Shown here piece after piece: positions 21,631 through 32,759 of a DNA stretch of 64,000 bases. Every line of letters starts with the position of its first letter. Position 1 is the first letter of the stretch. The translations under genes and the position numbers were made by a program. The notes beneath the pieces are model-generated. The model saw nothing but the letters and a program-made list of their open reading frames with translations. It made no database searches and was not told the origin of the DNA. Source of the DNA: Sepiola atlantica (taxonomy: Eukaryota; Mollusca; Cephalopoda; Sepiida; Sepiolidae); NCBI GenBank assembly GCA_963556195.1, contig OY744529.1, positions 59,227,580-59,291,579 on the forward strand. The letters run 5' to 3'.

Positions 21631-22015
21631 TCACTACTTTTGTGAAGGCTATGCCTCAATACAATGCCTTCTCATAACTGATATAGTTAGTAGTTAGACT
21701 AATCGATGTTTCTTTCAATATTCACAGGTAAATATTTTTAAAAAATAATGATGAGTGTATATTTACTCATGATACAATTCAAACTAGAGCAAATTTTTTC
21801 AAACTTTACCATGTATTCATTGCAAACAATAAATGGTGATTCAATCATTTTACAGTCAGTGTGTTTGAAAATTGACAAGGACACAATGCAAAAATATTTA
21901 ATTTGAATGAAATAAATAAATGAATCAAACATTTTTGGAGCAGGGAGAAATATAATAAAGTTATTCACAATAGTAAACAATAAAATATTCAGTGTACAAA
22001 GGAAAACAAAATACA

Positions 22016-22376
22016 ACCTCTATCTGTGCCATAACACAGCTGAATTAATCAAATAACTGATGAGATATAGAAGTAAGTGTATGTGGACTAGTCATTTCTT
22101 AAGGTTTGTTGAAAATTTCTGAGAAACTACGGTATATTGGTAAACTGAAATTAGAGCCTCTATCTCTGCCAAAAATCAGCTGAATCCATCAAAAAGTTGA
22201 TGAGATACATAATAAACTGTATGTAGACTAGTAATTTTTTTAGTTTTTTGGGGAATTTTCTGGAAAACTAAGGTATATGGTAAACTGAAATTAAAATACC
22301 ATCAACTAGACGCTAGAACCGCTATCTCTGCCAAAAATTAGCTGAATCCATCAAATAGTTGATGAGATACAGGGTG
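22016..22376. repeat. About 145-bp diverged tandem repeat
   Basis: Three successive units carry CTCTATCTSTGCCA, AGCTGAAT and TGATGAGATA, starting near 22016, 22155 and 22315. The third is cut short and followed by (ACGT)n at 22382-22401. Confidence 0.75.
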
Positions 22377-22660
22377 GCACATACGTACGTACGTACGTAC
22401 ACACAGATAACATGATTTCATGATTGAACTTTCTGGATCTCTGGGTTGCCGTGACTAATTATGCTGAAATTCTACACACTTATAGAACCTATCAAATAAA
22501 AATTTTGTGCAAAGTTTTAACTAATTTGGTTTATTGGTTTTTGAGTTATGATTGATCAAAGAAATGAGATTTCCAGCATAGGCCATTCGTGAAGTCTATT
22601 AAGGGATAGAGCGCTCTCGCGCATCCCTTGATATTACTGGAGCTGAAAATATAATCATTA

Positions 22661-22817
22661 AATAAATGTTCAGAATTTGTTTAAAAAACATCTTTATTCA
22701 TATAATTGTTTCTGTCCATTTTCAATTCTATTATCAAGAAAAGTGTGTGGTTAGAAAATGGGCAGAAACAATTGTATGAATAAAGATGTTTTATAAAACA
22801 AATTCGGAACATTTATT
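22661..22817. mobile_element. Small foldback element
   Basis: The arms 22661-22723 and 22754-22817 are inverted copies (AACATCTTTATTCATA against TATGAATAAAGATGTT) with a 30-nt spacer. No coding content. Confidence 0.8.
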
Positions 22818-22898
22818 AAATTATTACATATATATAATTAGATTATTAAATATTATATATTCCCCTATGACAAGCGTGTCCTACCTTTATGAAGGGGG

Positions 22899-22903
<5 letters not shown>

Positions 22904-22942
<39 letters not shown>
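22904..22942. repeat. (TA)n microsatellite
   Basis: Uninterrupted TA repeat. Confidence 0.95.
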
Positions 22943-22944
<2 letters not shown>

Positions 22945-23797
22945 GTTTACTGATAACACAAATTTTTTTGTCTAGGCAAACCGACAATGATCTATTTAGG
23001 ATTATAAGTAAGAACCCATCTTAAATTAGTGATTGATTTGCTACCAATAAACTCTCACTAAATGTTGATAATAGAAAATATCATTTATTTTTCTAACCAC
23101 TGATAGAGGGCGATTTACTATTGAATCTCCCTACTTTGAATTTTGTAGAACATCAGGAATTCTTAGGTATTTTGATATATAAAAATTTGAACTGGAATAT
23201 GCAATCCTTAGAAATCTAGATTTCTCACCAAATAGGAATCATATCTCGAACACAAAAATATTTAAGTAAGCAGGAAATTAAAATGTTAAATTTTGCTTTT
23301 TTTTCATCTATGTTTGACATATTTGTATGGAATGAAAAAAAATAACGATTAATTACATGACTTCCAATAGTGCACCGTACGGATAATAACTCATTCTCAT
23401 AGAGGCTCCTGCTCGCGACCAATTAAGATATTTAATAAAATTATAAACGTGCACGAAATAAACATAAACTCTGACTTTACCCATTTTAAAATGAATTGTT
23501 CTAAAATCAAATTATGTCGTCCTGTCGACTAAATCAGTACAATTTTAAATAAATACAATTCAAAAAGTGACATTCGTTTTATTGATTTGAAAACTGTTTA
23601 TCTAACAATTCTTTTTATGGTGAGAAGACAGAATATTTATTGTTTTAAAAAGAATTCATTGCTACAATTTTAAATTTATTTATTTAAAGAATATTTAGCT
23701 TACAATGACAATTATTTTGACAGAATAAAGAACAGTCATTTTTTTCTTAATAGTATTGACACTGACATACATTTATTATTTCAAAAGAATTATTATT
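22943..23797. other. AT-rich spacer
   Basis: No supported gene or repeat up to the LTR of the next element. Confidence 0.45.
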
Positions 23798-24319
23798 TGT
23801 CATGGTACCTTACCTACACGGACTATTTGAACTCTTCCATTCTCAATGAATACTGAAAGCATCTGCTTCTCGTTGTTGAATCAACCCCAGCCCGACAGGA
23901 AATGCACCATTTCGGTGGCCTTTTATCTGTCGGGCTGAGGCATTAGTTCTGGATAGTCCTAGGAGGTCCACCCTCCCAGGCCTTGCCCCTCCTCTTAGGG
24001 GTAGAGTAAGTCTATTGCTTACTGCATAGGCGCCCTGACCGGGGAATGTCGACGGGGCTGCATAGGCATTTTTTTATAGGCCAGAGTACTCCTTCTGTAG
24101 GGGCGCTGGTAAGACTCACCCAAAATTCCGGCCTTGTGCCACATATTCCTGCGGTGGGAAGGAATTAAATACCTGAATCAACCCCAGTCTATACTGGCAG
24201 TCAAGACTGACGTACCACCATTCTTGTTTCTCTGTTGCGGTATATTTTCTCCAATATACTTGTTTTCTCTAAAACCCGAGTTCGTGTTTTCATTCCGGCC
24301 CCTTTACAGGGCAACAACA
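23798..24319 (+). repeat. 5' LTR carrying a SINE
   Basis: Matches the 213-bp 3' LTR on both sides of a 283-bp insertion: GGTACCTTACCTACACGGAC on the left, GGCAGTCAAGACTGACGTAC on the right. Confidence 0.9.
23891..24173 (+). mobile_element. SINE in the LTR, tail shared with the Tx1-like LINE
   Basis: Flanked by a 14-bp target-site duplication TGAATCAACCCCAG at 23877-23890 and 24174-24187. Its 5' end holds a 10-bp inverted pair, AGCCCGACAG and CTGTCGGGCT. Its 3' end reads GGCCTTGTGCCACAT (24130-24144) and then a short A-rich tail. A diverged minus-strand relative is at 53510-53775. I cannot identify the RNA it derives from; no clear tRNA A and B boxes are visible. Confidence 0.85.
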
Positions 24320-24640
24320 ACTGGCGACGAGGTATTCGAACTTACATGGGATCCCACAACTACTTGCGAACAACCTTAAAAAGGACATCACAACAACTGG
24401 CTACGAAGTATTCGAACTTACACGGGAAACAACAACATTAAGGATTTTCTTGAGAACTTTAAAAAGGACCCACAACAACTGGCAACGTGGGATTTCGAAC
24501 TTACACCACCACAACGACTGACGACGTGGCTACAGAAATGGATTCTTGAGAACCTTAAAATGGACACCACAACCGGCACAAAGTATTTTTATGGTTTTTT
24601 GGAGAACCTTAAAAAGGGACAAACGGAGAAAAATCAACGA
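24320..24640 (+). promoter_or_regulatory. Primer-binding site, iterated in an approximately 80-bp leader repeat
   Basis: Two bases after the LTR the leader reads TGGCGACGAGGTATTCGAA (24322). TGGCGACGAGG is complementary to the 3' end typical of tRNA-Ser(GCU). Related copies follow at 24398 (TGGCTACGAAGTATTCGAA), 24480 (TGGCAACGTGGGATTTCGAA) and 24519 (TGACGACGTGG), joined by repeated TTAAAAAGGAC stretches. Confidence 0.75.
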
Positions 24641-25083
24641 CAAATTCCCCAGACAACGTCCTAGTTCTAAAAACTGGCTTTACCGGTAGAAAAACAAAAA
24701 AACAAAAAGGAAAACATGTAAAAGACTAACTTATTTTTTTCTCATTGAAGAAAGGTCAGTGATATTTTTGTTGCTATTCCGACACTTGTTAATTTTTAAC
24801 AAGAAGGGAATACATGAGTTTTTCTTTTCTCTCCAAAAGTGAAAAATCCTACTGTCGAAAGAAAACAAATTAAAACCGTATTTGTTATTTTTTCTCTGTT
24901 GGCTAAAGTATTGACAGCAAATTCTACGGTTACGTGAGAAGTGAACTAAAAAAAAATTGTTTATTTTGGTCGAGAAAAAAAGAGGTTTTATACTCTTTTT
25001 ACAACTAAGATTACGTTTATCAACATGATATTAGAAAAAAGAACTTCTAAATAACCGTATTCTAAAAGGACACAGGTTAAACA

Positions 25084-26134
25084 TGGAAGATTTTAAAGCT
25101 ACCTAAACAGAACTGTTCCAAATGCGACAGCAACAGAAAACTGAAGAAAAATTTCAAAAACTTCTACTAGAAAAAAAAGAAGCCGACGAAAAGCTTCTAG
25201 AACAAAAAAGAGAAACTGACAAAAAGATTGAAGTATTAATGCAAACAATATCGCTAGTCAGAGTAACGAAAACGAAAATGCTTTCTCGAAGAATGCCGTT
25301 TGGATTTCAATTGAGAATTTCACTTATTCCCCAGACGAGGATAAAACTTTGATTCGTATTTTAGAAGATATGAGGATTCATACAAAATAGATTGTGAAAA
25401 TTAAACAGCCTCTAAAAAAGTTCGCCTACTACTCCGAAAATTAGGCACTACCGAACATACTAAGTTCGTAGATTTCATTCTTCCTCCCCCCCCCCCCAAA
25501 AAAAAACGAGCGATTTGACTTTTTGTGAAGCTGTTAATCTTGTAACTGAATCATTTAGCCTCAACACTTCTTTGTTTTACAAAAGCTGAAAGTGTTTGAA
25601 CCTGGTCAAAAAGACAATGAAGATTATTCAACGTTCGCATCAATCGTCAATAAGCACTGTGATGATTTCAAATTAGCCGAATTTTGTGCTGATAACTTAA
25701 TGCTTAATTTGCGTACAAAGATTGGTATCAGGAAAAGACGCTGAGATCAGACAGAGAGTTCTAAATAAATTAGAAATTGAACTGGATTGAACACTACAGT
25801 AATTAGCTGAAGACTGCCAGAGATTTATAAATGTTAAACAGGATTCGAAAGATAACGAAGAGTCGTGCATTGCACACATTAGAAAAGTACATCAAAATCG
25901 AAATTCAACTCTCCGTCAAAAACAATTCAAAACAAAAAAGGATTTTCACGCCTCTGCAGAAACAAGCCAGCCCTATAAAAAACAGGATAAATTACCACCG
26001 AGACCCTGTTTTCGCTGTGGAAGCCTTAATTGGGTAACATATTGCCCATATCGTTTTAAAACCTGTCTAACTTGTAAAAATGTCGGACATAAGAGTTCAC
26101 ATTGCAGAACGAATAAAGGAAATTAAACTCGGGT
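25084..26134 (+). pseudogene. Gypsy gag remnant with two zinc knuckles
   Basis: Begins MEDFKAT at 25084, stops, and continues at 25122-25352 as a glutamine/lysine/glutamate-rich probable coiled coil (EEKFQKLLLEKKEADEKLL). Later frames give KDAEIRQRVLNKLE and LAEDCQRFINVKQ, matching the gag of the element at 7 kb. The C terminus has PCFRCGSLNW...CPYRF and CLTCKNVGHKSSHC, the second being a standard C-X2-C-X4-H-X4-C knuckle. A C run and A run near 25490-25505, frameshifts and stops disable it. Confidence 0.8.
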
Positions 26135-26520
26135 TTAATCCACAAAAAAACAAACAAATATGGCGGCAGAATTATAAGAAAATATGTTCATGTAAATATC
26201 CTAAATAAAAATGTAAAATTACGATTGGATTCTGGTTCAGACGTGTCGATTATCAACATGCATACATGGAGAAGGTTTGGAAAACCGACCATGCTAAGAA
26301 CCAACCAAATAAACAAGACGGTGACTGGTGAAAAAATAAAATTTGAGGGTGAAATAATTACAGACATTACTTCAAACAGAACTACCAAATAAGTAAAAGT
26401 GTTCATACTAAAATACACCAATAATTTATTAGGCACAGACCTATTGCAGTTATTCAATTTCTGGAGGTTACCAACCAAGATTTTTAGCCAGAAAATAAAA
26501 AACCTAACGATCGAGTCTGC
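26135..26520 (+). pseudogene. Aspartic protease remnant
   Basis: Contains KLRLDSGSDVSIINMHTW, the retroviral-type DSG protease signature, then TVTGEKIKFEGEI as in the first Gypsy element. The frame stops after SNRTTK and continues at 26399. Reverse transcriptase does not follow. Confidence 0.78.
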
Positions 26521-27080
26521 AAAACGAAAAAAGGAATTTGTTACAATCATGAAAAATCGCAGGAAATGGACAGAAAAAAAATTGTTAACAGAAATTAAAG
26601 CACATAAGGACACAAAATTCATGCTAACACTAAACTGAAAGAAATTAAGTCACATTCTTTGGATAACCAATTGAAGGTTTGAGAGAGTGAATTCATGGTT
26701 CCGAAGAAGGAATCGCAAAAGTTACAACTCAACGATGTTTTAAAAGAGCTAAAGACTATGAAAGATAAGCTGATTTGTCTTGAAGTTAAATATCGAAGCA
26801 ACAAAGGCATTTTTTTTAAATTTAAAAATGGGCTCCAAAATCAGTAGTCTAGAATTAAAAAACTGGAGGATATCAGATCTGAATCTGATAGAGGTCTTCA
26901 GTTCTCTCATAAGAGACACATACACCAAATTAGAGAACGACTATCGGAAGACACCGACAGCACTCCCCAGGAAGAAGTTATGATTACCAGATACAACTTT
27001 TACGACATACAGCTACCCCAAGAAGCCTCAGAATAGTGTCAATCCAAAAAGGAAACGATACTAGACTTCTGATAAGGTAA
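26521..27080 (+). pseudogene. Unrecognised charged 3' region of the deleted Gypsy element
   Basis: Reads lysine- and glutamate-rich pieces (for example KKESQKLQLNDVLKELKTM) that look like a coiled coil, across several frames with stops. It has no RT or integrase motif. It could be a divergent 3' gene or tail; I do not recognise it. Confidence 0.4.
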
Positions 27081-27094
27081 GGCTTGGGAGGGGG
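27081..27094 (+). other. Polypurine tract
   Basis: GGCTTGGGAGGGGG directly before the 3' LTR. Confidence 0.75.
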
Positions 27095-27307
27095 TGTTAT
27101 GGTACCTTACCTATACGGACTATTTGAACTCTTCCATTCTCAATAAATACTGGAGACATCTGCTTCTCGTTGAATCTACACTGGCAGTCAAGACTGACGT
27201 ATCACCACTTTTGTTTCTCCGTTGTATTATATTTTCTCCAATATACTTGTTTTCTTCTAAACCCCAAGTTCGTGTTTTCATTTCGCCCCCTTTACAGGGC
27301 CACAACA
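27095..27307 (+). repeat. 3' LTR
   Basis: TGTTATGGTACC ... GGGCCACAACA, 213 bp, matching the 5' LTR without the SINE. Confidence 0.9.
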
Positions 27308-27674
27308 TTAATAATCATGAATTATACAGATGAATGTAGAAAGCATTGTGTAATTTCCACAGGATTCTGATAGTCTTGATTATCTTATCAAGAAAAAGCT
27401 ATAGTATGGCAATGTTTATTATTCTGGTTTTGTTAAGTTTAGATTAATTTGGCATAAATCAAACTGAAAGAGGACATAAACTGTAGAACCAATCTTTCAA
27501 ATTGATAGGAACTTTTTATTGATTGATTAAGCAGTTGTGAGTTGTAAGTAGAACACATGCAGTCATCTCATGAGAAATAGAATGATGGGTTGAATAGTTA
27601 TAACTTTTATTTCAAGGGAAGCAAATGTTATTATAAGAATCTACAGGGTGACCTGAATACGACGTGAAAAACTT

Positions 27675-27971
27675 TCAATAATTCTGACATGCTCCACTCT
27701 TGACACGGCCCGGATTTTGACTCTTCAGTTCAAGGATATTCTGAGAATTGTTTTGATAGACATTATCTTTGAGAAAATTCCACAGACAAATATTTTGTGG
27801 ATTACGGTCCGATGAGTGTGAAACCCATTCAGGATCACACCTCCTACTGATGAGACGGTTACCAAGGTGTTCCTGCAAATCATTGAACGGCCATAAAACA
27901 AAGACTGTTGGGCATTCATGACTGAAACCTGATGGACAACTCAGGCATAGAATGAGGTTTATTTGTACCAA
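27675..27971 (-). pseudogene. Tc1/mariner-superfamily transposase fragment
   Basis: The minus-strand reading HECPTVFVLWPFNDLQEHLG, then RRCDPEWVSHSSDRNPQN, then CLWNFLKDNVYQNN follows the layout of mariner-type transposases around the last catalytic block (a WPPRSPDLTPCDFFLWG-like region followed by LK..VY). Here the block reads SDRNPQNICLW, so the catalytic aspartate is gone. About 100 residues remain and no inverted terminal repeats were found. The family is inferred from pattern only. Confidence 0.6.
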
Positions 27972-28440
27972 ATATGGTTGTATTGCAGAAAAGAATATTG
28001 GATTTTATTAACGCTTCCATGGGGGGCATGTTTGGGGGGTCAGACTGTAAAACCTCATACAGAATATTATATTCAGTCCTAGTCATCAGTCGCTAGACAT
28101 AGTAATTGGCATATAATATTTAAAATTAGGTACACAAAGAAAAATTACTGAACAAATAGAAGGAATACAGGATCTCAATTATAAAAAAAGTGTTGTAATC
28201 CTTAGGTTAAACTACTTCATTAGAGAGAATAATATGGCTTGAGTTTGTAACGATAGCTATGGTATAAATGAGATAGACAAAGTGTTATCCTGTGTACCAA
28301 GGTTAGAAAGTAAAAATAATAGGAGTGAAATGTGACAAAAACAAAAAGGAGATACTTCGTGAGTCAGATATGAAAAGAGGATGTTTATTCCAGAAAATAA
28401 ATACATCTCGTTGCTCACATTACATACCTCCTGTAAATCT
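27972..28440. other. Spacer with no recognisable feature
   Basis: Contains two G runs near 28021 and 28033; no coding signal. Confidence 0.45.
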
Positions 28441-28451
28441 TCAGGAGGAGG

Positions 28452-28895
<444 letters not shown>

Positions 28896-29870
28896 GTAGT
28901 ATTTGGATGGGCTACTAGTTGTCACTTAAACCATCGTCATGGTAATATTGCTGCTGTCTTCGTTGTCATAGTCATAATCACCATCGGATGGCACCATGGT
29001 GAGCAAACACTGAAGAAGCTAAGTGTCCAAAATGTCTTTTTATAATAGTTGTTCAGCTGCTGCTGGCAATGCCGTGATGTTATCGGATTAGTTAACGGAA
29101 GGCATATGCACTGCGAGATATTGAATTATCTCTATTTCTGTCACATGTGGCTAATCTATCAAAAGGTTAACTTCCGGTTAGAACTGCAGGTGTTACAGTG
29201 TCGACCAGATGTTCAGAGTAGGACGATTATAGATTGTTCTTGTCATATAGATGTGGTTAAACTAATCACTTCTACATTATTTGTTGGAGCATGCTAAATG
29301 CGACAAATTAATTGAGATCTTCAAAACAATTACTGGGAACACACTTTTTCTCTCCTCATATTGATAATTTATCGCTAAGAAAGATTTCAAAAAGTAAATT
29401 ATACTTTTTTCAGATAGAGCAATGTATTTTAGAGAAAGAAACAAGTTTAAAAATAAGAATAAGATGACTTAAAAAAATATGGAAACAAAATTAATATATA
29501 TGAACATTTTGGAGTCTGAAGAAAATTTGATGAGTATATTTTATTCATATTTCATATTTTTTATCTATATAATTCTCTATCTATATAAAGTTAGGTATGT
29601 TCATATGTTTCTATATTTGTATGTACAGGATTCACTCCTAAACGAATTAAGCGATCATTATGAATTTTGAAACACAACTGCTAGGCATAAGGGGTCCTTT
29701 TGTTGGCTATATTTAGTTTAATTTATTTTTATGCAAAGGTGTAAAAAGGGTGTGGAAGCCTTTCATGAAAATTCAGATACCTCTGATTTTTGTGAAATCT
29801 TTACAACAATTTTTTTTATGGAAATCGCTCCAGCCACTTGATGTAAAGGGCTAACAAGAACAAATATGAT
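28896..29870. other. Spacer
   Basis: The segment near 29566-29700 (TCTATATAA..., then AACGAATTAAGCGATCATTA) resembles the start of small non-autonomous elements, but I cannot define its ends. Confidence 0.35.
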
Positions 29871-29879
29871 TATCGCAAA

Positions 29880-30950
29880 GACAGGAGATGCCATTTGCCC
29901 GTAGTCTTGAAAAGACAAAGATTATAGGTAGGAGGAAAACAGTCAGCAGGAAGAGAGTTCCACAAGCCTGCGGTTCTTGGAAAGAAGCTACTGGAATAGG
30001 AAGCTGTATTACAATGAGGTGTCAAAACAACGAATTGATGGAGATCATTAGATCAACGAGTTGAACGAGCTGGAACAAAGGAAGCGGGGAATAGATCACA
30101 TACTTCTGAAGAACACATGCCATAATAGTATTCATAGAAAAGACTGAGACTAACAATATCACGTCTGTGAGAGAGGGGGTGTAGAGAAGAAGAAAGGGTA
30201 AAGCCAATCAAATTACAGAAACGTTTCTGCACCTTATCAAGAACCCTCAAATGGGACAGAGATTCACCAGCCCAAATATGACAACAGTACTGCATACATG
30301 GTCTGATTGTGGATTTGTAGAGATAGAGAATAGCTTCACGTGTGAGAAAGTGTTTGGAGTGATACAGAGAACCGATTTTATGAGAAGCAGAAAGAGCAAT
30401 GGATCTAATGTATTAACTACAAGAAAGATTTGATGAGAAAGAAAGACCAAGAAGTTTCAGAGTCGATTTCTCCTCAATGGCAGAGCCATCCATGAGAATC
30501 TCAGGAAGAAAATGGGCACGCCTACAATTGAAAGACACGAGCTGAGTCTTAACCGGATTAAATAAAACAAGCCATTTCATACCCCAATCCACAACTGAAC
30601 CCAGGTCAACCTCTAGATCAGCTGCATATTTTGACTGATCCGAGGGAGATGGGCGAGAGGCAACACCAGAATAGAGAGTGGTATCATCAGTATAGATGTT
30701 AATTTTCTGAACAATATTCTCTGGAAGATCATTTATATAGAGAAGAAACAGTGTTGGGCCTAGAATAGAGCCCTGAAAAACACCAGCATTGATAGGAAAA
30801 GTGAAAGAAGAGACACCGTCCAAAGTTACTGGCAAGCTTTGATCAGAAAGAAAAGACCTAATAATGTCTAGAACCTCACCACTAATACCATAACCCTGAA
30901 GTTTGTGTAGAAGACCAGAATGCCACATTCTGTTGAATGCCTGTCAAATT
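29880..30950 (-). pseudogene. CR1/Jockey-like LINE reverse transcriptase fragment
   Basis: Starts inside RT: the open part 30413-30928 carries FPINAGVFQGSILGPTLFLLYINDLP and the catalytic box as YTDD (usually YADD). It then gives DWGMKWLVLFNPVKTQLVSF and LKLLGLSFSS. A frame change leads to MQYCCHIWAGE and LDKVQKRFCNLIG with LSHRRDIVSLSLFY (30053-30295), and FQEPQACG near 29960, the usual end of these polyproteins. The N-terminal endonuclease and the first RT blocks are absent, fitting 5' truncation. Confidence 0.82.
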
Positions 30951-31255
30951 AATAAATATTTTGAGTTTCTTTGGAGCATTTTAAAAGTTTTTAGGGGGTA
31001 TAATTAGAGCACCACCTCCCATTTGAAAATTCAAATATTTCAGACTTGTATCGAATTTGATCCATGGTCATTAGACACAAGTTAAGCCAGATTCCCTAAA
31101 TTTCATTTTTTTTTTTCAAAATCATGCAATACATTTGGATCAAAACTGGAATAATAATTCAAGACATAAAATTTAGTATCATTATATATTGATTTTAATC
31201 TTTGTAAGGAAACTTAAAAGTGGTGCAATTAAGTAATTTTCCCCGTTCTGGGACG

Positions 31256-31256
<1 letters not shown>

Positions 31257-31317
<61 letters not shown>
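31257..31317. repeat. (AT)n microsatellite
   Basis: Pure AT repeat abutting the palindrome. Confidence 0.95.
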
Positions 31318-31320
<3 letters not shown>

Positions 31321-31488
31321 AGCAATGAAAATATATATGGCAATCAAGCTACACAGAGGCTCCCGTGTTTCATCCCCGGGGGGAATCGTCAGGCTAAATC
31401 GTCAGCACTTAACCTGACGATTCCCCCCGGGGATGAAACACGGGAGCCTCTGTGTAGCTTGATTGCCATATATATTTTCATTGCTTAC
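31318..31488. repeat. Perfect palindrome, 76-bp arms, 19-nt spacer
   Basis: Arm 31318-31393 and arm 31413-31488 are exact reverse complements as read, including CCCGTGTTTCATCCCCGGGG. The spacer is CTAAATCGTCAGCACTTAA. The arm contains a CTGACGATT...GATGAAAC core that is also present in the SINEs at 32341 and 32626. Confidence 0.93.
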
Positions 31489-31592
31489 TACCTAGCTCTA
31501 CTTACGTATCGAGCGCTGTTGAAGTAAATACTGAAAACTGACACATAAAAAATTATATCTCCTTATAATATTTTATGTGGATACATGAAGTA

Positions 31593-31595
<3 letters not shown>

Positions 31596-31664
<69 letters not shown>
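31596..31664. repeat. (AT)n microsatellite
   Basis: Pure TA/AT repeat. Confidence 0.95.
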
Positions 31665-31668
<4 letters not shown>

Positions 31669-32339
31669 GACCAATATATTATATTTAACCCTGACCCAAT
31701 ACTTCCTTCAAAAGAGACATGTCAACAATGCACCGTTTTTAAACGATAAATTCGTTGTTTTTTTTTCGGGACGATCTTTAAAATACAAAACTACAAATAA
31801 ATAAATAAGTAAATAAAGCACCAAACAAAATAAAACCTTAAAAGCACAAAACTATAAATAAAATAAATAATAAATCTGATACATAAAATTAACCCCGGTA
31901 TCCCCTTCAATAAAAGACTTCAGTATTACACCTTTTCTAAACGATGAATTTAAACGCCCCTTCTGTTGTTTAATTTTTCAAGACACCGAAAATCTCCTAC
32001 GATCTATCAATGATTTTCCAAATACAACCCTTTAAAATAAAATAAAACTCAATTAATTCCCAACCAATATATTTTTCCAACGAGATATTTCAGTAATGCA
32101 CCGGGTTTTTTTAATCAATAAACACCATTTTTCCTTATTTGATCTCTTTTCAGTACGCTGACGAATCACTTGGGTATAGACTTTTTAAAATGTAAAAAGT
32201 CGACATATCTGGATGAAACCGCGGTACGATTCTGAAATATGTAACATAAAGTGTTCAAATAAATTATTTGTATGAGCTCTTCTGCGATCGAGCACTTTAT
32301 TGATTTATCTTCAATATAACTTGACTATATATATATACG

Positions 32340-32458
32340 TATACGTTTCATCATTTCGGGAATCGTCAGTGTAGATTATTCATACCGGACTCGAACCCCG
32401 GAACACGAGTCATGTTTCAAACTCAAATTCCGACGTCTTAGACCACACGGCCACTATC
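32340..32458 (-). mobile_element. tRNA-derived SINE, head and core
   Basis: On the minus strand an A box (GTGGCCGTGTGGTCTAAGACG, 32433-32453) and a B box (GGGGTTCGAGTCC, 32387-32399) sit at tRNA spacing, but the acceptor ends do not pair, so it is a SINE head rather than a tRNA gene. A core with ACTGACGATTCCCGAAATGATGAAAC follows. Confidence 0.75.
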
Positions 32459-32536
32459 AACAACTCGGTAAATCAGCGAGAGATTTAATCTATTTAACGG
32501 CAGCCATCATAAAAATGTTTGACTACTGAAAGGAAC

Positions 32537-32582
<46 letters not shown>
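32537..32582. repeat. (TA)n microsatellite
   Basis: Pure TA repeat. Confidence 0.95.
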
Positions 32583-32588
<6 letters not shown>

Positions 32589-32619
32589 AATAAATATTAA
32601 TTACCTATTACCTACAGAC

Positions 32620-32750
32620 ACCGATGTTTCATGCTTACGCAATCTTCAGTGTAGGAAGCTAATTCCCGACGGCCAACGGGCGCGAACTCCGATCACAAAT
32701 CGCCACTGATTCGCAGTCAAGAGAGTTACCAGTTGGCCACCCGAAATTAG
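32620..32750 (-). mobile_element. tRNA-derived SINE, second family member
   Basis: A box GTGGCCAACTGGTAACTC (32723-32740) and B box GGAGTTCGCGCCC (32678-32690) on the minus strand, followed by ACTGAAGATTGCGTAAGCATGAAAC, the same core as the element at 32341. Confidence 0.72.
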
Positions 32751-32759
32751 CTTGGAATT

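Larger units (their letters stand above)
23798..27307 (+). mobile_element. Internally deleted Gypsy-type element
   Basis: Has both LTRs (23798-24319, enlarged by a SINE, and 27095-27307), a primer-binding site, gag and protease remnants, and a polypurine tract, but no RT, RNase H or integrase domain. The gag start, zinc knuckles and protease are related to the minus-strand element at 3.4-8.6 kb, while the LTR sequences are different. LTR ends are TGTCATGG/TGTTATGG and CAACA. Such a deletion derivative could move only with Pol supplied by another element. Confidence 0.88.

Noticed and set aside
30251..30433. Plus-strand ORF
   Set aside because: Antisense to the CR1-like LINE fragment.
32387..32453. 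Candidate tRNA gene (A and B boxes)
   Set aside because: The acceptor-stem halves do not pair and a SINE core follows; the same applies to 32678-32740, 44207-44258, 44594-44651, 55038-55097 and 56509-56569.
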